From JAEUMG01 sp046349315 (GTDB lineage: Bacteria > Pseudomonadota > Alphaproteobacteria > Rhizobiales > Aestuariivirgaceae): DNA of 64,000 nucleotides. Shown piece after piece: positions 8,734 through 17,402 of the stretch; position 1 is the first letter of the stretch, and each line of letters opens with the position of its first letter. The position numbers were made by a program, and so were the translations under genes. The notes under the pieces are model-generated. The model was not told where the DNA came from and made no database searches. It was given only the letters and a program-made list of their open reading frames with translations. The stretch lies in NCBI GenBank assembly GCA_046349315.1, contig JAXMCQ010000024.1, forward strand, positions 25,572 through 89,571, written 5' to 3'.

Positions 8734-9789
8734 TCACTCGGTCGGTCGCCGCCGGCCGAATTCCTTGACGCCCCCCAGGCGAGCAAAAAGTGCTGCGCGC
8801 CGGTGCGGCTCGTCGAAATAAAGGGAGAAGATGATCGATAAGAGGAAAATCAGCCCGCGGACCGTGTTGACCCAGGCGCCGGTGAGTCCCGTCGCAACCA
8901 GACCGGGCTCAACCATGGCGATGATGAAACAGCCGAATACGGTTCCTACAAGGGTGGCGCGGCCGCCGAAGATCGATGTGCCGCCAATCAGCACCGAGGC
9001 AATGGCGATCAGCAGATAGCCTTGACCCTGATTGCCGAAATAGTTCTTGTTCTCGAGAGTAAGGAAGATTGCCGCGATCCCCGCCAGTGCACCCATGAGC
9101 GTGAACAAGCGGATTTTCTCGCGATCGACATCGATCCCGACGACGCGTGCCACATCGTTAGAATCCCCCATGAAAAGTACATGCTCGCCAAAGCGATGGC
9201 GGTTGAGAATGAACCAGAGAAAAACGACGATCAGCGTCGTCCACAAAGCCTGAAGCGGAATTTGTTGCAGCCAATCCGGTACTCCAAGTCCGGCGAACGG
9301 CCGCCCCACCAGCCATTGCCATACCGAACTTTCTTCGGCTCCACGCAATGCATAGGACTTGCCGCCGGAAAGCACCGTCGCCATGCCGTACCAGAAGAAC
9401 TGCGTGCCGAGCGTCGCGATGAAAGAGGGGATGCCGACTTTCGCCACCAGCAAGCCGTTGATGAAGCCGACCATCACGCCCGATGCCACCGCGGCGATGA
9501 CGGCGATCCAGCCGAGATCGTATTCTTTGAACAGGACCGCGAAAACGAAACCCGAGAAACCGAGTATCGCCGGAAAGCAAAGGTCGATCTCGCCGGCCCC
9601 GATGACGAAGGTGAGACCGGCGGCGAGCAGGATCACAGGCGGAAGCGTGGAGAGGAAGGTCGTGTACTGGTAGGGCTGCAGGAAGACGTTCGGCGCAAGA
9701 TACATGAACAGCGCCAGCAGCAGGAAAAACACAATGATGATGGGCAGTGCCTCGATGCGCCGGGCGAGGGGGATCGCGTAGCGGTTCAT
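8734..9789 (-). CDS. Sugar ABC transporter permease (RbsC/FrcC type)
   Basis: A 351-residue inner-membrane permease of the BPD_transp_2 family with about nine hydrophobic segments. The E-I-D-L-C-F-P motif near residue 70 corresponds to the typical G-x-x-D-L-S-V of ribose/fructose permeases. The G-I-D-V-D-R-x-K-I-R-L-F loop and the G-G-T-S-I-F-G-G-x-G/R cytoplasmic coupling region are present near residues 220-275. It lies 50 bp upstream of the SBP gene. A 204-bp spacer with a palindromic repeat separates it from the ATPase gene, which is unusual inside an operon. Confidence 0.92.
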   Translation of the reverse strand: MNRYAIPLARRIEALPIIIVFFLLLALFMYLAPNVFLQPYQYTTFLSTLPPVILLAAGLTFVIGAGEIDLCFPAILGFSGFVFAVLFKEYDLGWIAVIAAVASGVMVGFINGLLVAKVGIPSFIATLGTQFFWYGMATVLSGGKSYALRGAEESSVWQWLVGRPFAGLGVPDWLQQIPLQALWTTLIVVFLWFILNRHRFGEHVLFMGDSNDVARVVGIDVDREKIRLFTLMGALAGIAAIFLTLENKNYFGNQGQGYLLIAIASVLIGGTSIFGGRATLVGTVFGCFIIAMVEPGLVATGLTGAWVNTVRGLIFLLSIIFSLYFDEPHRRAALFARLGGVKEFGRRRPTE

Positions 9790-9863
9790 GGCATCTCCCC
9801 GCTCACCCCTCTCCTCTTGTGGAATAGGGGGGAATGTGCCGGCACTCCGGGTGAGGGCGCGTA

Positions 9864-9971
9864 AACCCTCATCCTGAGGTGCACCGCCAAGGGCGGTGCC
9901 TCGAAGGATGGCAAGTTGCGCAATCCCTGCGTGCTTCGCCGCCCGCTACGCGGGCGCCTTAGCATGAGGGT
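9864..9971. repeat. Dispersed palindromic intergenic element inside the ABC operon
   Basis: The segment begins accctcatcctgaggtgc and contains the complementary halves caccgcc/ggcggtg and cctgagg/cctcgaagg, then a second GC hairpin (gcccgctacgcgggc), ending in catgagggt, which mirrors the opening. Elements of this pattern are scattered between genes in Hyphomicrobiales genomes. Here it lies between two genes of one operon and could form an RNA hairpin that changes the relative expression of ATPase and permease. Confidence 0.6.
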
Positions 9972-9993
9972 GATCGAGCCACATGACATCTAT

Positions 9994-10773
9994 TCACCGT
10001 TCCTGGTGCAGCCCAATCATGTATTCGGTGAGATCGGCGACATTCATGTCCTTTGGATTGATATCGGAGACGATTTCGCCGCGATCGATGACCACCAGCC
10101 GGTCGGCAACGTCATGAACATGGGCCAGATTATGCTCGATATAGATGCAGGCGTGGCCTTGATCCTTGATGCGCCGGACGAAGTCGAGAACCTTGCGGAC
10201 TTCTTTCACGGCGAGCGCGACTGTCGGTTCGTCGAGCACGATAAGATCGGCCTTGAAATGCATGGCGCGCCCAATGGCGATGCCCTGTCGCTCGCCGCCC
10301 GATAGTTGCTTGACGGTTGAGTCGACCGTAATCCCCTTGCCACGAAAGCCGATCGCCTTTTTCAATATCTCTTCGGCGATGCGCTTTTCAGCCTTGATGT
10401 CGATGAAGCCCCAGCGGTCGGTGATCTGGCGACCAACGAAGAAATTGCGCCACAAAGGCTGTTTCTCGCCCAGCGATTTGTCCTGGTAGACTGTTTGGAT
10501 GGCCAGATCGTGGGCGATGCCGACCGAATAGTGATCCAGGTCTATTTCGCGATCACGGATGAAAATACGACCGGATGTCGGTTTCATGACCCCGGTCAAT
10601 GTCTTTATGAGCGTCGATTTTCCCGCGCCATTGTCGCCGATGAGACCAACGATTTCGTTGCGGCCAATGGCCAGGTTGATGTTCTTCAAAGCCTGGATCG
10701 CGCCGAAGTACTTCTGGACATTTTCAAGTCGCACAATATGGCGATAGTCGTCGCTCTGACGATCATCATTCAT
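9994..10773 (-). CDS. Sugar ABC transporter ATP-binding protein (single-domain, FrcA type)
   Basis: A 259-residue ATPase with Walker A G-D-N-G-A-G-K-S near residue 44, signature L-S-G-G-E-R-Q near 155, Walker B L-I-V-L-D-E-P-T near 178 and the switch histidine in Y-I-E-H-N. It has one nucleotide-binding domain, unlike RbsA-type ATPases with two, and so resembles the fructose importer FrcA of rhizobia. Q-D in V-Y-Q-D-K-S-L is the Q-loop. Its ATG overlaps the stop of the regulator gene (ATGA), so the two are translationally coupled. Confidence 0.93.
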   Translation of the reverse strand: MNDDRQSDDYRHIVRLENVQKYFGAIQALKNINLAIGRNEIVGLIGDNGAGKSTLIKTLTGVMKPTSGRIFIRDREIDLDHYSVGIAHDLAIQTVYQDKSLGEKQPLWRNFFVGRQITDRWGFIDIKAEKRIAEEILKKAIGFRGKGITVDSTVKQLSGGERQGIAIGRAMHFKADLIVLDEPTVALAVKEVRKVLDFVRRIKDQGHACIYIEHNLAHVHDVADRLVVIDRGEIVSDINPKDMNVADLTEYMIGLHQER

Positions 10774-11507
10774 TTGATCAAGACCCGGCGTTTCTGCTTC
10801 TCACGTCGCGCCGCGCGGTTGATGGTGTTCTGGGTGTCGGCAATGAGATTGCGCGCCGCCTTGCGGGCGGCTTCCGGCCGCTTGGCGCGGATCGCCTTCA
10901 AAATCCCCTCATGCAGGGAAAGCGCATCGCGCGGGTTCAGCCGCTGCGCCACGGTGAATTCGAAGAGCTTGGCCAGCATCGATTCGATCGCCCGGCCGAA
11001 GGGCACGATCAGCTCATTGCCGGAGGCATTGAGGATGGTGAGGTGGAAGCGGACATCGGCGAGGTTCCAGGCGACCGGGTCCTGGGAGGAGATCATGTCG
11101 GCCAATGCCGCCTCGATCTCGGCAAGTTGCTCGGGCGTACGGTTGGCCGCGGCAAGGGCTGCGGCCTCAGGCTCGATGATGAAGCGAATCTGCTGCACTT
11201 CGCGCGCGAAGCGTTCGTAATTGACGCTGGCGCTGTACCAGGTCAACACGTCGCGATCGAGCAGGTTCCATGACGTGCGCGGCTCGACGCGCGAACCGAT
11301 CTTGGGGCGCGACAAGATCATGCCCTTGCCCGCCAAAGTCTTGATCGCCTCACGGACCGCGGTGCGGCTCACCTTGTATACGCGGCACCATTCAGCCTCG
11401 TTCGGCAGAAGTGTGCCGGGCGCGAATTCGCCTTTCAGAATCCGCGCGCCGATATCTTGCGCCACCGCGACGTGAAGGCTCTTGCCGCGCGCTTTGCCCG
11501 TCGGCAT
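10770..11507 (-). CDS. GntR/FadR-family transcriptional regulator of the sugar importer
   Basis: A 245-residue regulator. The N-terminal winged helix-turn-helix covers about residues 10-80, with the GntR hallmark L-P-N-E-A-E-W-x-x-x-Y-K-V-S-R-T-A-V-R-E-A. The C-terminal all-helical FCD domain carries a metal-binding set: D in L-A-D-V-R-F-H and histidines in F-H-L-T and L-H-E-G-I. It is the first gene of the operon and overlaps the ATPase start by 4 bp. It probably senses the imported sugar or a derivative and controls its own operon. Confidence 0.9.
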   Translation of the reverse strand: MPTGKARGKSLHVAVAQDIGARILKGEFAPGTLLPNEAEWCRVYKVSRTAVREAIKTLAGKGMILSRPKIGSRVEPRTSWNLLDRDVLTWYSASVNYERFAREVQQIRFIIEPEAAALAAANRTPEQLAEIEAALADMISSQDPVAWNLADVRFHLTILNASGNELIVPFGRAIESMLAKLFEFTVAQRLNPRDALSLHEGILKAIRAKRPEAARKAARNLIADTQNTINRAARREKQKRRVLIK

Positions 11508-11584
11508 GGCCCTGTCTCTCCCATTTTGACAAGTGAGGCTAGCACAGGCGAAAGGGATTTGTACTACAAATTTATGTGGATGAT

Positions 11585-11716
11585 TTTCCCTCCCCCTTGT
11601 GGGGAGGGATCAAGGGTGGGGGTCGTACGATTTCGCAAGGATCAATCTCGGAGATTGCGTAACCCCCACCCTGTCCTCGCGACGCTCGGACGTCCCTCCC
11701 CACAAGGGGGAGGGAA
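11585..11716. repeat. Long inverted repeat between the GntR and caspase genes
   Basis: The outer arms are complementary over about 22 bp: ccctcccccttgtggggagg at the left and its reverse complement at the right end. An inner pair aagggtggggg/cccccaccct sits within. The middle holds the gacgctcggacg motif often found in such dispersed Hyphomicrobiales repeats. It fills the spacer upstream of the regulator gene and immediately follows neither promoter-like sequence nor a coding frame I can support. Confidence 0.65.
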
Positions 11717-11723
11717 ATCTCAC

Positions 11724-14630
11724 TCAATGCACCGACGCCAGAAAGAATCTTGGGATCGCGTTGGGCTTGGTCATCACCGCGCTCTGCCGGTTCTCGGTGA
11801 GAGTGGCGACGCGTTCCGACAATTGCTCGTCGAGTTCCGATGTCGAGAGAAGGCCGTCTTTGCCATAGGCTTCCGGATCTTTGAGGGTTGCGATCAACGC
11901 ATCGGTGAAGGCGCCATTCTGCCAGCGCGAATCCTCGAAAGACACCTGGCGTCCGGTCGATGAGGCGAACATCACGATGCCATTCGAATCCTGCGAGAGG
12001 TCGTTGGCAAAGCCAGTCATATCGGCGCGCCCCTGGCCGCCGCCCTCAATGCCATTGCCGGCGTGGCAGGCGTCCATGAACAGCAGCACCTTGGCCTGGA
12101 TCGTACGCAGGCTTTCGCGGATGACGATGCCGCTCAAGGATGTCGCCGCCAGCTCATCTTCCTCGAGGCTCGCGTCTGCGGGGAGGAAATGGAATCCGCC
12201 TTGCGCGTCGGTCACGCCATGGCCGGCCATGAACACCAGGACATAATCAGTCGGACTCGCCTTCTTGCGCAGGCGCGAGAGTTCGACCTCGATCTTGTTC
12301 TCGCTAGCTCTGTGGTCGAGGAGCAGCACCGTGTTGACGCTGTCGAAGTAGCGCCCTTCCTGTTCCTTGAGCGCCGCCTCGAGATCGGCGGCATCCTTGG
12401 CGGCGTATCTGAGCTTGAGCTGATCGTCGTCATAATCGCTCACCCCGACGAGCAGGGCGAAGAGCTTGGGCTTGGGCCCTTGCGTGCTATTGCCCGTCCA
12501 TTTGATCGGCACGGAGGAGGGCACGCTTGCCTGGTCATCGCTGAAGGCGATGAGTGAGATCGTGCTGTTGCGCGATGGAATGGGAATATCGATGGTCAGG
12601 TCCTGGTCGACCGGATAATCGCTTTCAGCCGGCGTGAAGCTGCGGGCTTGCGACAACTGCCCGTCGATGCGGGCCTCGACGCGGGTGATCGGGCGCCCGG
12701 AGGGCGAGCGCAGGCGATATTTGAGCACAAGCTCATTATCGGCGACCGCCACGCCGCGCGGATCGGCGATCACCTCGATCACCGGCGGCAGCAAGCTGTC
12801 GATCGATCCTTCCTCGGTCCTGCGGTCGGCGGCGGTGTTGGCCTGTGCGATCGCGTTCGCCTCGTCGCCGGTCTCGAGCACGAGCTGCACGATATCGGGC
12901 CGGTAGAAACGCTGGCGAAAGCGTGAAGCGGGGAAGAAGTCGGGCGTATCATCCCAACTCTTGCCGTTCACATGCCAGCCGATGAGATCTTCGCCGCCGG
13001 GCGATGCGGCGTAATAGCCGCTCGGTGTCCAGGCGATCCAGGTCTTGTCCGGCACATGGATGAAGAAGGCGAGGAGTTCGGTGCCGTCGGACGCCCTGAA
13101 CCAGCGAATGGTGCCGTCGCCGAAGGCCGCAACGATGAAGCGGCCGTCGGCGGAAAGGTTGACGCCCCATGTGGTGCCCGGAACCTGGACGCGCCACATT
13201 TTCTGCCCCTTCGCATCGAAGCGATAGAGGCCCCATTCGGCGCCGAGGACGAAGCTCTGGCCATCTGGCGCAATGGCGAGGCTGCGCGCGCGCTCGTAAG
13301 TCTCAAGCGCCAGCACTTGCGCATTGAGGGTCGGAAAGTCGTTTATCCAGCTTTCGATCGGCAGGCGATCGATATTGGGCTCGATATAATCGGCGGGACG
13401 CTCGGCCATCGCCTCGAAGGCAAGGCGCTTCACATCGAACCGCCACGGCTGTTCGCTGCCGAGCTTGAGGCCGAACCACACGCCGGTCGCATCAGGCGCG
13501 CTCCAGAAGTGGCCGCCGCGCTTGGTGCGCATGTCGGCGGTGATCGGCCCGTGATAGCCTTCCTGGCCGTTTTGCAGTGGCATTAGGCTGCCATCCGGCT
13601 CGACGATGCCGAAGGCCGGATCGGCTGCTGCGAAGGCAACGCCGCCGCCCGGTACCGGCGTCAGGTCGAGGATCGTATTGAGCGGGCCGGGAAGCACCTG
13701 CATCGCGCCCCGGCCGCGATCGCCCCAGGCGAGGATCGGGCTTGTTCCATCGATATCGAAGGTTCCGCCGGCATAGAGCGTGTTGCCGTCGCTCGACCAG
13801 GCGATTGCCGCGAGCGACCCGTTATTGGCCTTCTCGGTGTCGGCTGCGTAGAGGAGGTCGAGCGTCTTGCCATCGAGAATATCGACCTTGGAGGTGGTGT
13901 AGTGGCCGACGGCGACCATCATGCCGTCGGGGCTAAAGGCGATGCCTTTGGGCTCGGCGTCGCCAGGCGCCTTCACCTTGGCGATGAGGTGCAATTGGTC
14001 GTCATAGAGCCTGATGTTGAAATCCTCCGATGTCGTCACCAGGCGATTTTTGGCGTCGAAGGAAAGGGCATAGACGGCTCCCTGGCCTTCCGGCACATAT
14101 CGCTCGTCGGCGAGCGGCTCGCCATCGAAGGGGGCGGTCCAGACCTTGACGCCGCCGCGACTCATCAGGCCGACCGCCAGCCGGCTGCCGTCGGCCGAGA
14201 ATGCGAGTTCGCCGATCGAGGGACCGAGCGGCCCGAGGCGGCGTATGAGTTGGCCGGTCGCACTGTCGAAGATGTGGACATAATTGGCAGTGGGGTAAGC
14301 GTCCCAGCCGCCGGCCGCGATGAGGCTTCCATCCGGCGAGATTGCGACAGCGTTGACCTTGCCGCCATTGTCGGGTGAGATTGGCACGCGCAGGGTGCGG
14401 AGTAGCTTGCCGTCGGGCAGCGACCACAGGCGGATCGTCTTGTCGCTCGAACCCGTGACCATGAGCTTGCCATCGGCGCTGAGATCGACACGCATCACGA
14501 CCCCCGTGTGCATGCCGGCCTCGATCCGGAGCATCGGACCCTGGACCGGGACGTCGTCGGCCGCCATTGCCGGCGCGAACTCCGCCAGGAGCCCGAGCAT
14601 CACCAGGAATAGTGCGACTATGAGTTGCAT
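11724..14630 (-). CDS. Exported WD40-repeat protein with C-terminal caspase (peptidase C14) domain
   Basis: About 967 residues from ATG 14630, which gives a normal signal peptide (hydrophobic core, cleavage after A-M-A). Longer starts at 14696 and 14714 are possible; a GAGGTGG site precedes 14696. The first 550 or so residues hold WD40-like units (S-A-D-G-K-L-M-V-T-G-S-S-D-K-T-I-R-L-W is the clearest). A beta-sandwich-like linker follows, then a caspase-like fold. The catalytic dyad is visible as His804 in M-A-G-H-G-V and Cys855 in M-D-A-C-H-A-G. The S1 specificity cannot be read. Bacterial orthocaspases of this layout have few known targets; export to the periplasm is predicted here. The gene stands alone between repeats and the leuA leader region. 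Confidence 0.85.
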   Translation of the reverse strand: MQLIVALFLVMLGLLAEFAPAMAADDVPVQGPMLRIEAGMHTGVVMRVDLSADGKLMVTGSSDKTIRLWSLPDGKLLRTLRVPISPDNGGKVNAVAISPDGSLIAAGGWDAYPTANYVHIFDSATGQLIRRLGPLGPSIGELAFSADGSRLAVGLMSRGGVKVWTAPFDGEPLADERYVPEGQGAVYALSFDAKNRLVTTSEDFNIRLYDDQLHLIAKVKAPGDAEPKGIAFSPDGMMVAVGHYTTSKVDILDGKTLDLLYAADTEKANNGSLAAIAWSSDGNTLYAGGTFDIDGTSPILAWGDRGRGAMQVLPGPLNTILDLTPVPGGGVAFAAADPAFGIVEPDGSLMPLQNGQEGYHGPITADMRTKRGGHFWSAPDATGVWFGLKLGSEQPWRFDVKRLAFEAMAERPADYIEPNIDRLPIESWINDFPTLNAQVLALETYERARSLAIAPDGQSFVLGAEWGLYRFDAKGQKMWRVQVPGTTWGVNLSADGRFIVAAFGDGTIRWFRASDGTELLAFFIHVPDKTWIAWTPSGYYAASPGGEDLIGWHVNGKSWDDTPDFFPASRFRQRFYRPDIVQLVLETGDEANAIAQANTAADRRTEEGSIDSLLPPVIEVIADPRGVAVADNELVLKYRLRSPSGRPITRVEARIDGQLSQARSFTPAESDYPVDQDLTIDIPIPSRNSTISLIAFSDDQASVPSSVPIKWTGNSTQGPKPKLFALLVGVSDYDDDQLKLRYAAKDAADLEAALKEQEGRYFDSVNTVLLLDHRASENKIEVELSRLRKKASPTDYVLVFMAGHGVTDAQGGFHFLPADASLEEDELAATSLSGIVIRESLRTIQAKVLLFMDACHAGNGIEGGGQGRADMTGFANDLSQDSNGIVMFASSTGRQVSFEDSRWQNGAFTDALIATLKDPEAYGKDGLLSTSELDEQLSERVATLTENRQSAVMTKPNAIPRFFLASVH

Positions 14631-14803
14631 GCGCGCCGTCTCAAGAAACCGACGCCAATCTACTCCGTGATGGTTCAGTTGCAATCGCCAGTCCATAGCC
14701 CCAATCCACCTCATGACTGGTGAATTTAATTCCCAATAATGGCAAAAATATGTTCATGATCCGTTCTCTTTGCGAATTTATCGCTATGGGTTATGAGGGC
14801 GCC

Positions 14804-14887
14804 ATGTCCGCAATGCGCCAATCTGTCGATTTTCGTTCCGGCTCCGCCGGACTCGCATTGCTTGGCCTGCTTCTTAGCAGCCCCTGA
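14804..14887 (+). CDS. leuL: Leucine-rich leader peptide of leuA (attenuator peptide)
   Basis: A 27-residue reading frame, MSAMRQSVDFRSGSAGLALL followed by GLLLSSP. Six of its last twelve residues are leucine, using CTC, TTG, CTT, CTG, CTT, CTT. GAGGGC lies about 3 nt before the ATG. It ends 91 bp before leuA on the same strand, the expected position for a ribosome-stalling attenuator. The stop codon lies in the 5' arm of a possible hairpin (GAGGGCC at 14886-14892 with GGCCTTC at 14912-14918). Shortage of charged Leu-tRNA would stall the ribosome in the leucine run. The peptide and arrangement are seen directly; its regulatory action is inferred from known amino-acid biosynthetic leaders. Confidence 0.75.
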   Translation: MSAMRQSVDFRSGSAGLALLGLLLSSP

Positions 14888-14978
14888 GGGCCGGCTGGGC
14901 GTTGTCGCCTGGGCCTTCCGGGGATCAACTGAGCCAAACTACACTCAGACCTAAGCAAGGCCAGAAGGCACGACTTCC
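14886..14978 (+). promoter_or_regulatory. Candidate attenuator region between leader peptide and leuA
   Basis: After the leader peptide the RNA can fold with GAGGGCC paired to GGCCTTC around a gttgtc loop, enclosed by CCCC (14881-14884) and GGGG (14920-14923). A classic U-run is lacking, so either termination is of another type or the structure acts on translation. The leuA ribosome site region (ggccagaaggcacgacttcc) lies just downstream. Confidence 0.4.
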
Positions 14979-17228
14979 ATGATGATCAATCCACGCGAGA
15001 AATATCGTTCATTCCCGCCAATCGATCTCCCCGATCGACAGTGGCCCAATAAAACCATCACCAAGGCACCGATCTGGTGTTCCGTCGATCTCAGAGACGG
15101 CAACCAGGCGCTGATCGAGCCGATGGGACCGGATCGCAAGATCCGCATGTTCAATGCCCTTGTCGGCATGGGCTTCAAGCAGATCGAGGTCGGATTCCCT
15201 TCAGCCTCGCAGACAGATTTCGATTTCGTCCGTTACCTCATCGACAATCGCAAAATCCCCGCCGACGTCAGCATCCAGGTGCTTACCCAAGCGCGGGAAG
15301 AACTGATCCGGCGCACTTTCGACAGCCTCGAAGGCGTCCATAGCGCGATCGTCCATCTCTACAACTCGACTTCCGAACTGCAGCGCCGTGTCGTCTTCCG
15401 CCTCGACAAGGCGGGCATCACCGACATTGCGGTCAAAGGTGCAAAGCTCATCCGCAAGCTCGAGCGCGAACGCGGCCTGGAAAGCGTGCTGCGGCATGAA
15501 TATTCGCCGGAAAGCTTCATGGGCACCGAACTCGACTTCTCGAAGGAGATCTGCGAGGCGGTGATGGATGTCTATGAGCCGACACCGAAGAAGAAGCTCA
15601 TCCTCAACCTCCCCAATACGGTCGAAGTCGCAACGCCCAACATCCATGCCGACCAGATCGAATGGTTCTCGCGCCATGTGAAGAACCGCGATTGCGTCGA
15701 AGTCTCGCTGCATCCCCATAATGATCGTGGTTCTGCAGTCGCCGCCGCCGAACTCGGGCTCATGGCGGGTGCGGATCGCGTCGAGGGCACGCTCTTCGGC
15801 AATGGCGAGCGCACTGGCAATGTCTGCCTCGTCACCATGGCGATGAACATGTTCAGCCAGGGTGTCGATCCCGGTCTCGACATTTCCAACATCAACGAAC
15901 TGGTTCGCATGGCGGAGTATTGCAACCAGATTCCGGTCCATCCGCGCCATCCCTATTCGGGCGATCTCGTCTTCACGGCCTTTTCCGGCTCGCACCAGGA
16001 TGCGATCAACAAGGGCTTCAAGGCGATGGAGGTCTCGAACAATCCCTTGTGGGAAGTGCCTTACCTCCCGATTGATCCCATGGATCTCGGCCGCACCTAT
16101 GAGGCGGTGATCCGCATCAATTCGCAGTCGGGCAAGGGCGGCATCGCCTACATCCTCGAAAAGGAACACGGCATCGAATTGCCGCGTCGCCTTCAAATCG
16201 AGTTTTCGAAAGTCGTTCAGGCGATTGCCGATGGCGAAGGCGTCGAGCTTCCGGCCGACCGGCTGTGGAAGGCCTTCGGTGCGGAATACCTCGACGGCAA
16301 TGGCCGTTATGATTTCGTCGAGCATCGCAGCAAGGCCGATCACGATCACAGCGGCGAGCAAACGCTTTCAGCCAAGATCGCGCTTAATGGCAAGGAGAAG
16401 GCAATCTCCGGCCATGGCAACGGCCCGGTCGCCGGTTTCGTCGATGCGATGCGCAAGGAAACCGGCATCGCCTTCGACCTCGCCGATTACCGCGAACATG
16501 CGATGGGAACCGGCGCCAATGCGACGGCCATCGCTTATGTCGAATTGCGCCTGCCCGATGGCTCGACATTGTTCGGTGTCGGCATCGACAAAAACATCGT
16601 CACCGCCTCGCTCAAGGCCGTGCTCTCGGGCGTCAATCGCATGATGAAGCGGGCGAACATCGCACCTGGCGATGCGCGCGAGAAACAGGGCAGGGTGCGC
16701 GAAATCGAACTCCAGACTGGGAATGCGGAAGGGACACACCCCGAGCAAGTGCTCAAGGCCCGGCGCGGCCTCGAATTGCCGCCGCGCTTTGCCGCCGAAT
16801 TCGCTGAAACTGTCAGGCGGATTGCCGATGCGACCACCGCTGATCGCATCTGGACGCTGTTCGAGAAGGAATATCTCGACGGCGGCCACTACGGCTATGT
16901 CGAGCATGTCGCGAAAACCTCTGGCGGTGGCCAGGCGGTAACGGCCAAGGTTACGGTTCAAGGCAAGCCGAATTCGATCAGTGGCACGGGCAATGGACCC
17001 CTCAATGCCTTCATCGCGGCGATGGCCAAGGAGACGGGGCTCGATCTCGAACTCGCCGATTATCGCGAGCATATCATCGGAACCGGCGCCAATGCCGATG
17101 TCGCGGCCTATGTCGCGCTCACGGTCGGCGGCCGCACGGCCTATGGCGTCGGCATCGACAAGAGCATGGCGACGGCCTCGATGAAGGCGGTGGTTTCCAG
17201 CGTCAACAGGATGCTGAGAGCGGGGTGA
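14979..17228 (+). CDS. leuA: 2-isopropylmalate synthase with two tandem C-terminal regulatory domains
   Basis: A 749-residue enzyme of the LeuA2 (actinobacterial-type) group. It condenses acetyl-CoA with 2-oxoisovalerate in the first committed step of leucine synthesis. The TIM barrel has D-L-R-D-G-N-Q (R39, D40) and the metal-binding H-P-H-N-D-R-G (H245, H247). Normal LeuA2 proteins have about 550-640 residues with a single leucine-binding domain. Here the section from E-L-P-R-R-L (residue 400) to V-N-R-M-M-K-R is followed by a second copy from E-L-P-P-R-F (residue 599) to V-N-R-M-L-R at the end. The copies share L-A-D-Y-R-E-H, G-T-G-A-N-A and G-V-G-I-D-K and are roughly half identical by eye. 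Both appear intact. The gene has its own leader peptide. Confidence 0.93.
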   Translation: MMINPREKYRSFPPIDLPDRQWPNKTITKAPIWCSVDLRDGNQALIEPMGPDRKIRMFNALVGMGFKQIEVGFPSASQTDFDFVRYLIDNRKIPADVSIQVLTQAREELIRRTFDSLEGVHSAIVHLYNSTSELQRRVVFRLDKAGITDIAVKGAKLIRKLERERGLESVLRHEYSPESFMGTELDFSKEICEAVMDVYEPTPKKKLILNLPNTVEVATPNIHADQIEWFSRHVKNRDCVEVSLHPHNDRGSAVAAAELGLMAGADRVEGTLFGNGERTGNVCLVTMAMNMFSQGVDPGLDISNINELVRMAEYCNQIPVHPRHPYSGDLVFTAFSGSHQDAINKGFKAMEVSNNPLWEVPYLPIDPMDLGRTYEAVIRINSQSGKGGIAYILEKEHGIELPRRLQIEFSKVVQAIADGEGVELPADRLWKAFGAEYLDGNGRYDFVEHRSKADHDHSGEQTLSAKIALNGKEKAISGHGNGPVAGFVDAMRKETGIAFDLADYREHAMGTGANATAIAYVELRLPDGSTLFGVGIDKNIVTASLKAVLSGVNRMMKRANIAPGDAREKQGRVREIELQTGNAEGTHPEQVLKARRGLELPPRFAAEFAETVRRIADATTADRIWTLFEKEYLDGGHYGYVEHVAKTSGGGQAVTAKVTVQGKPNSISGTGNGPLNAFIAAMAKETGLDLELADYREHIIGTGANADVAAYVALTVGGRTAYGVGIDKSMATASMKAVVSSVNRMLRAG

Positions 17229-17278
17229 TCTTCTGCTTTCCCTCCCCTTGGTGAAAGAGGCTGTCGAAATTTCCTTTC

Positions 17279-17377
17279 TTGTCATTGCCGGGCTTGTCCC
17301 GGCAATCCATTGTTCCGACTTGTCGGCTTACGGAGTATCGGCATGATGGATCCCCGCAACACGTGCGGGGATGACAA
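17279..17377. repeat. Palindromic intergenic element (GTCATTGCCGGG type)
   Basis: It runs from ttgtcattgccgggcttgtc to gtgcggggatgacaa, with each end forming its own hairpin (ttgccgggcttgtcccggcaa; tccccgcaacacgtgcgggga) and the two ends mirroring each other as ttgtcat/atgacaa. Relatives of this element occur at 48999-49097, 56485-56570 and 63127-63222. It lies between the convergent leuA and ABC ATPase genes and may serve as a bidirectional transcription end. Confidence 0.6.
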
Positions 17378-17402
17378 TTAAGAGCGATGCAGAACCTCCG
17401 CT

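Noticed and set aside
11585..11716. Long inverted repeat as an insertion sequence
   Set aside because: Only about 130 bp with no transposase; it fits a small dispersed palindromic element.
15201..16361. A 386-codon minus-strand frame inside leuA
   Set aside because: It is antisense to a clear leuA reading frame and its translation resembles no protein; GC-rich codon use creates such frames.
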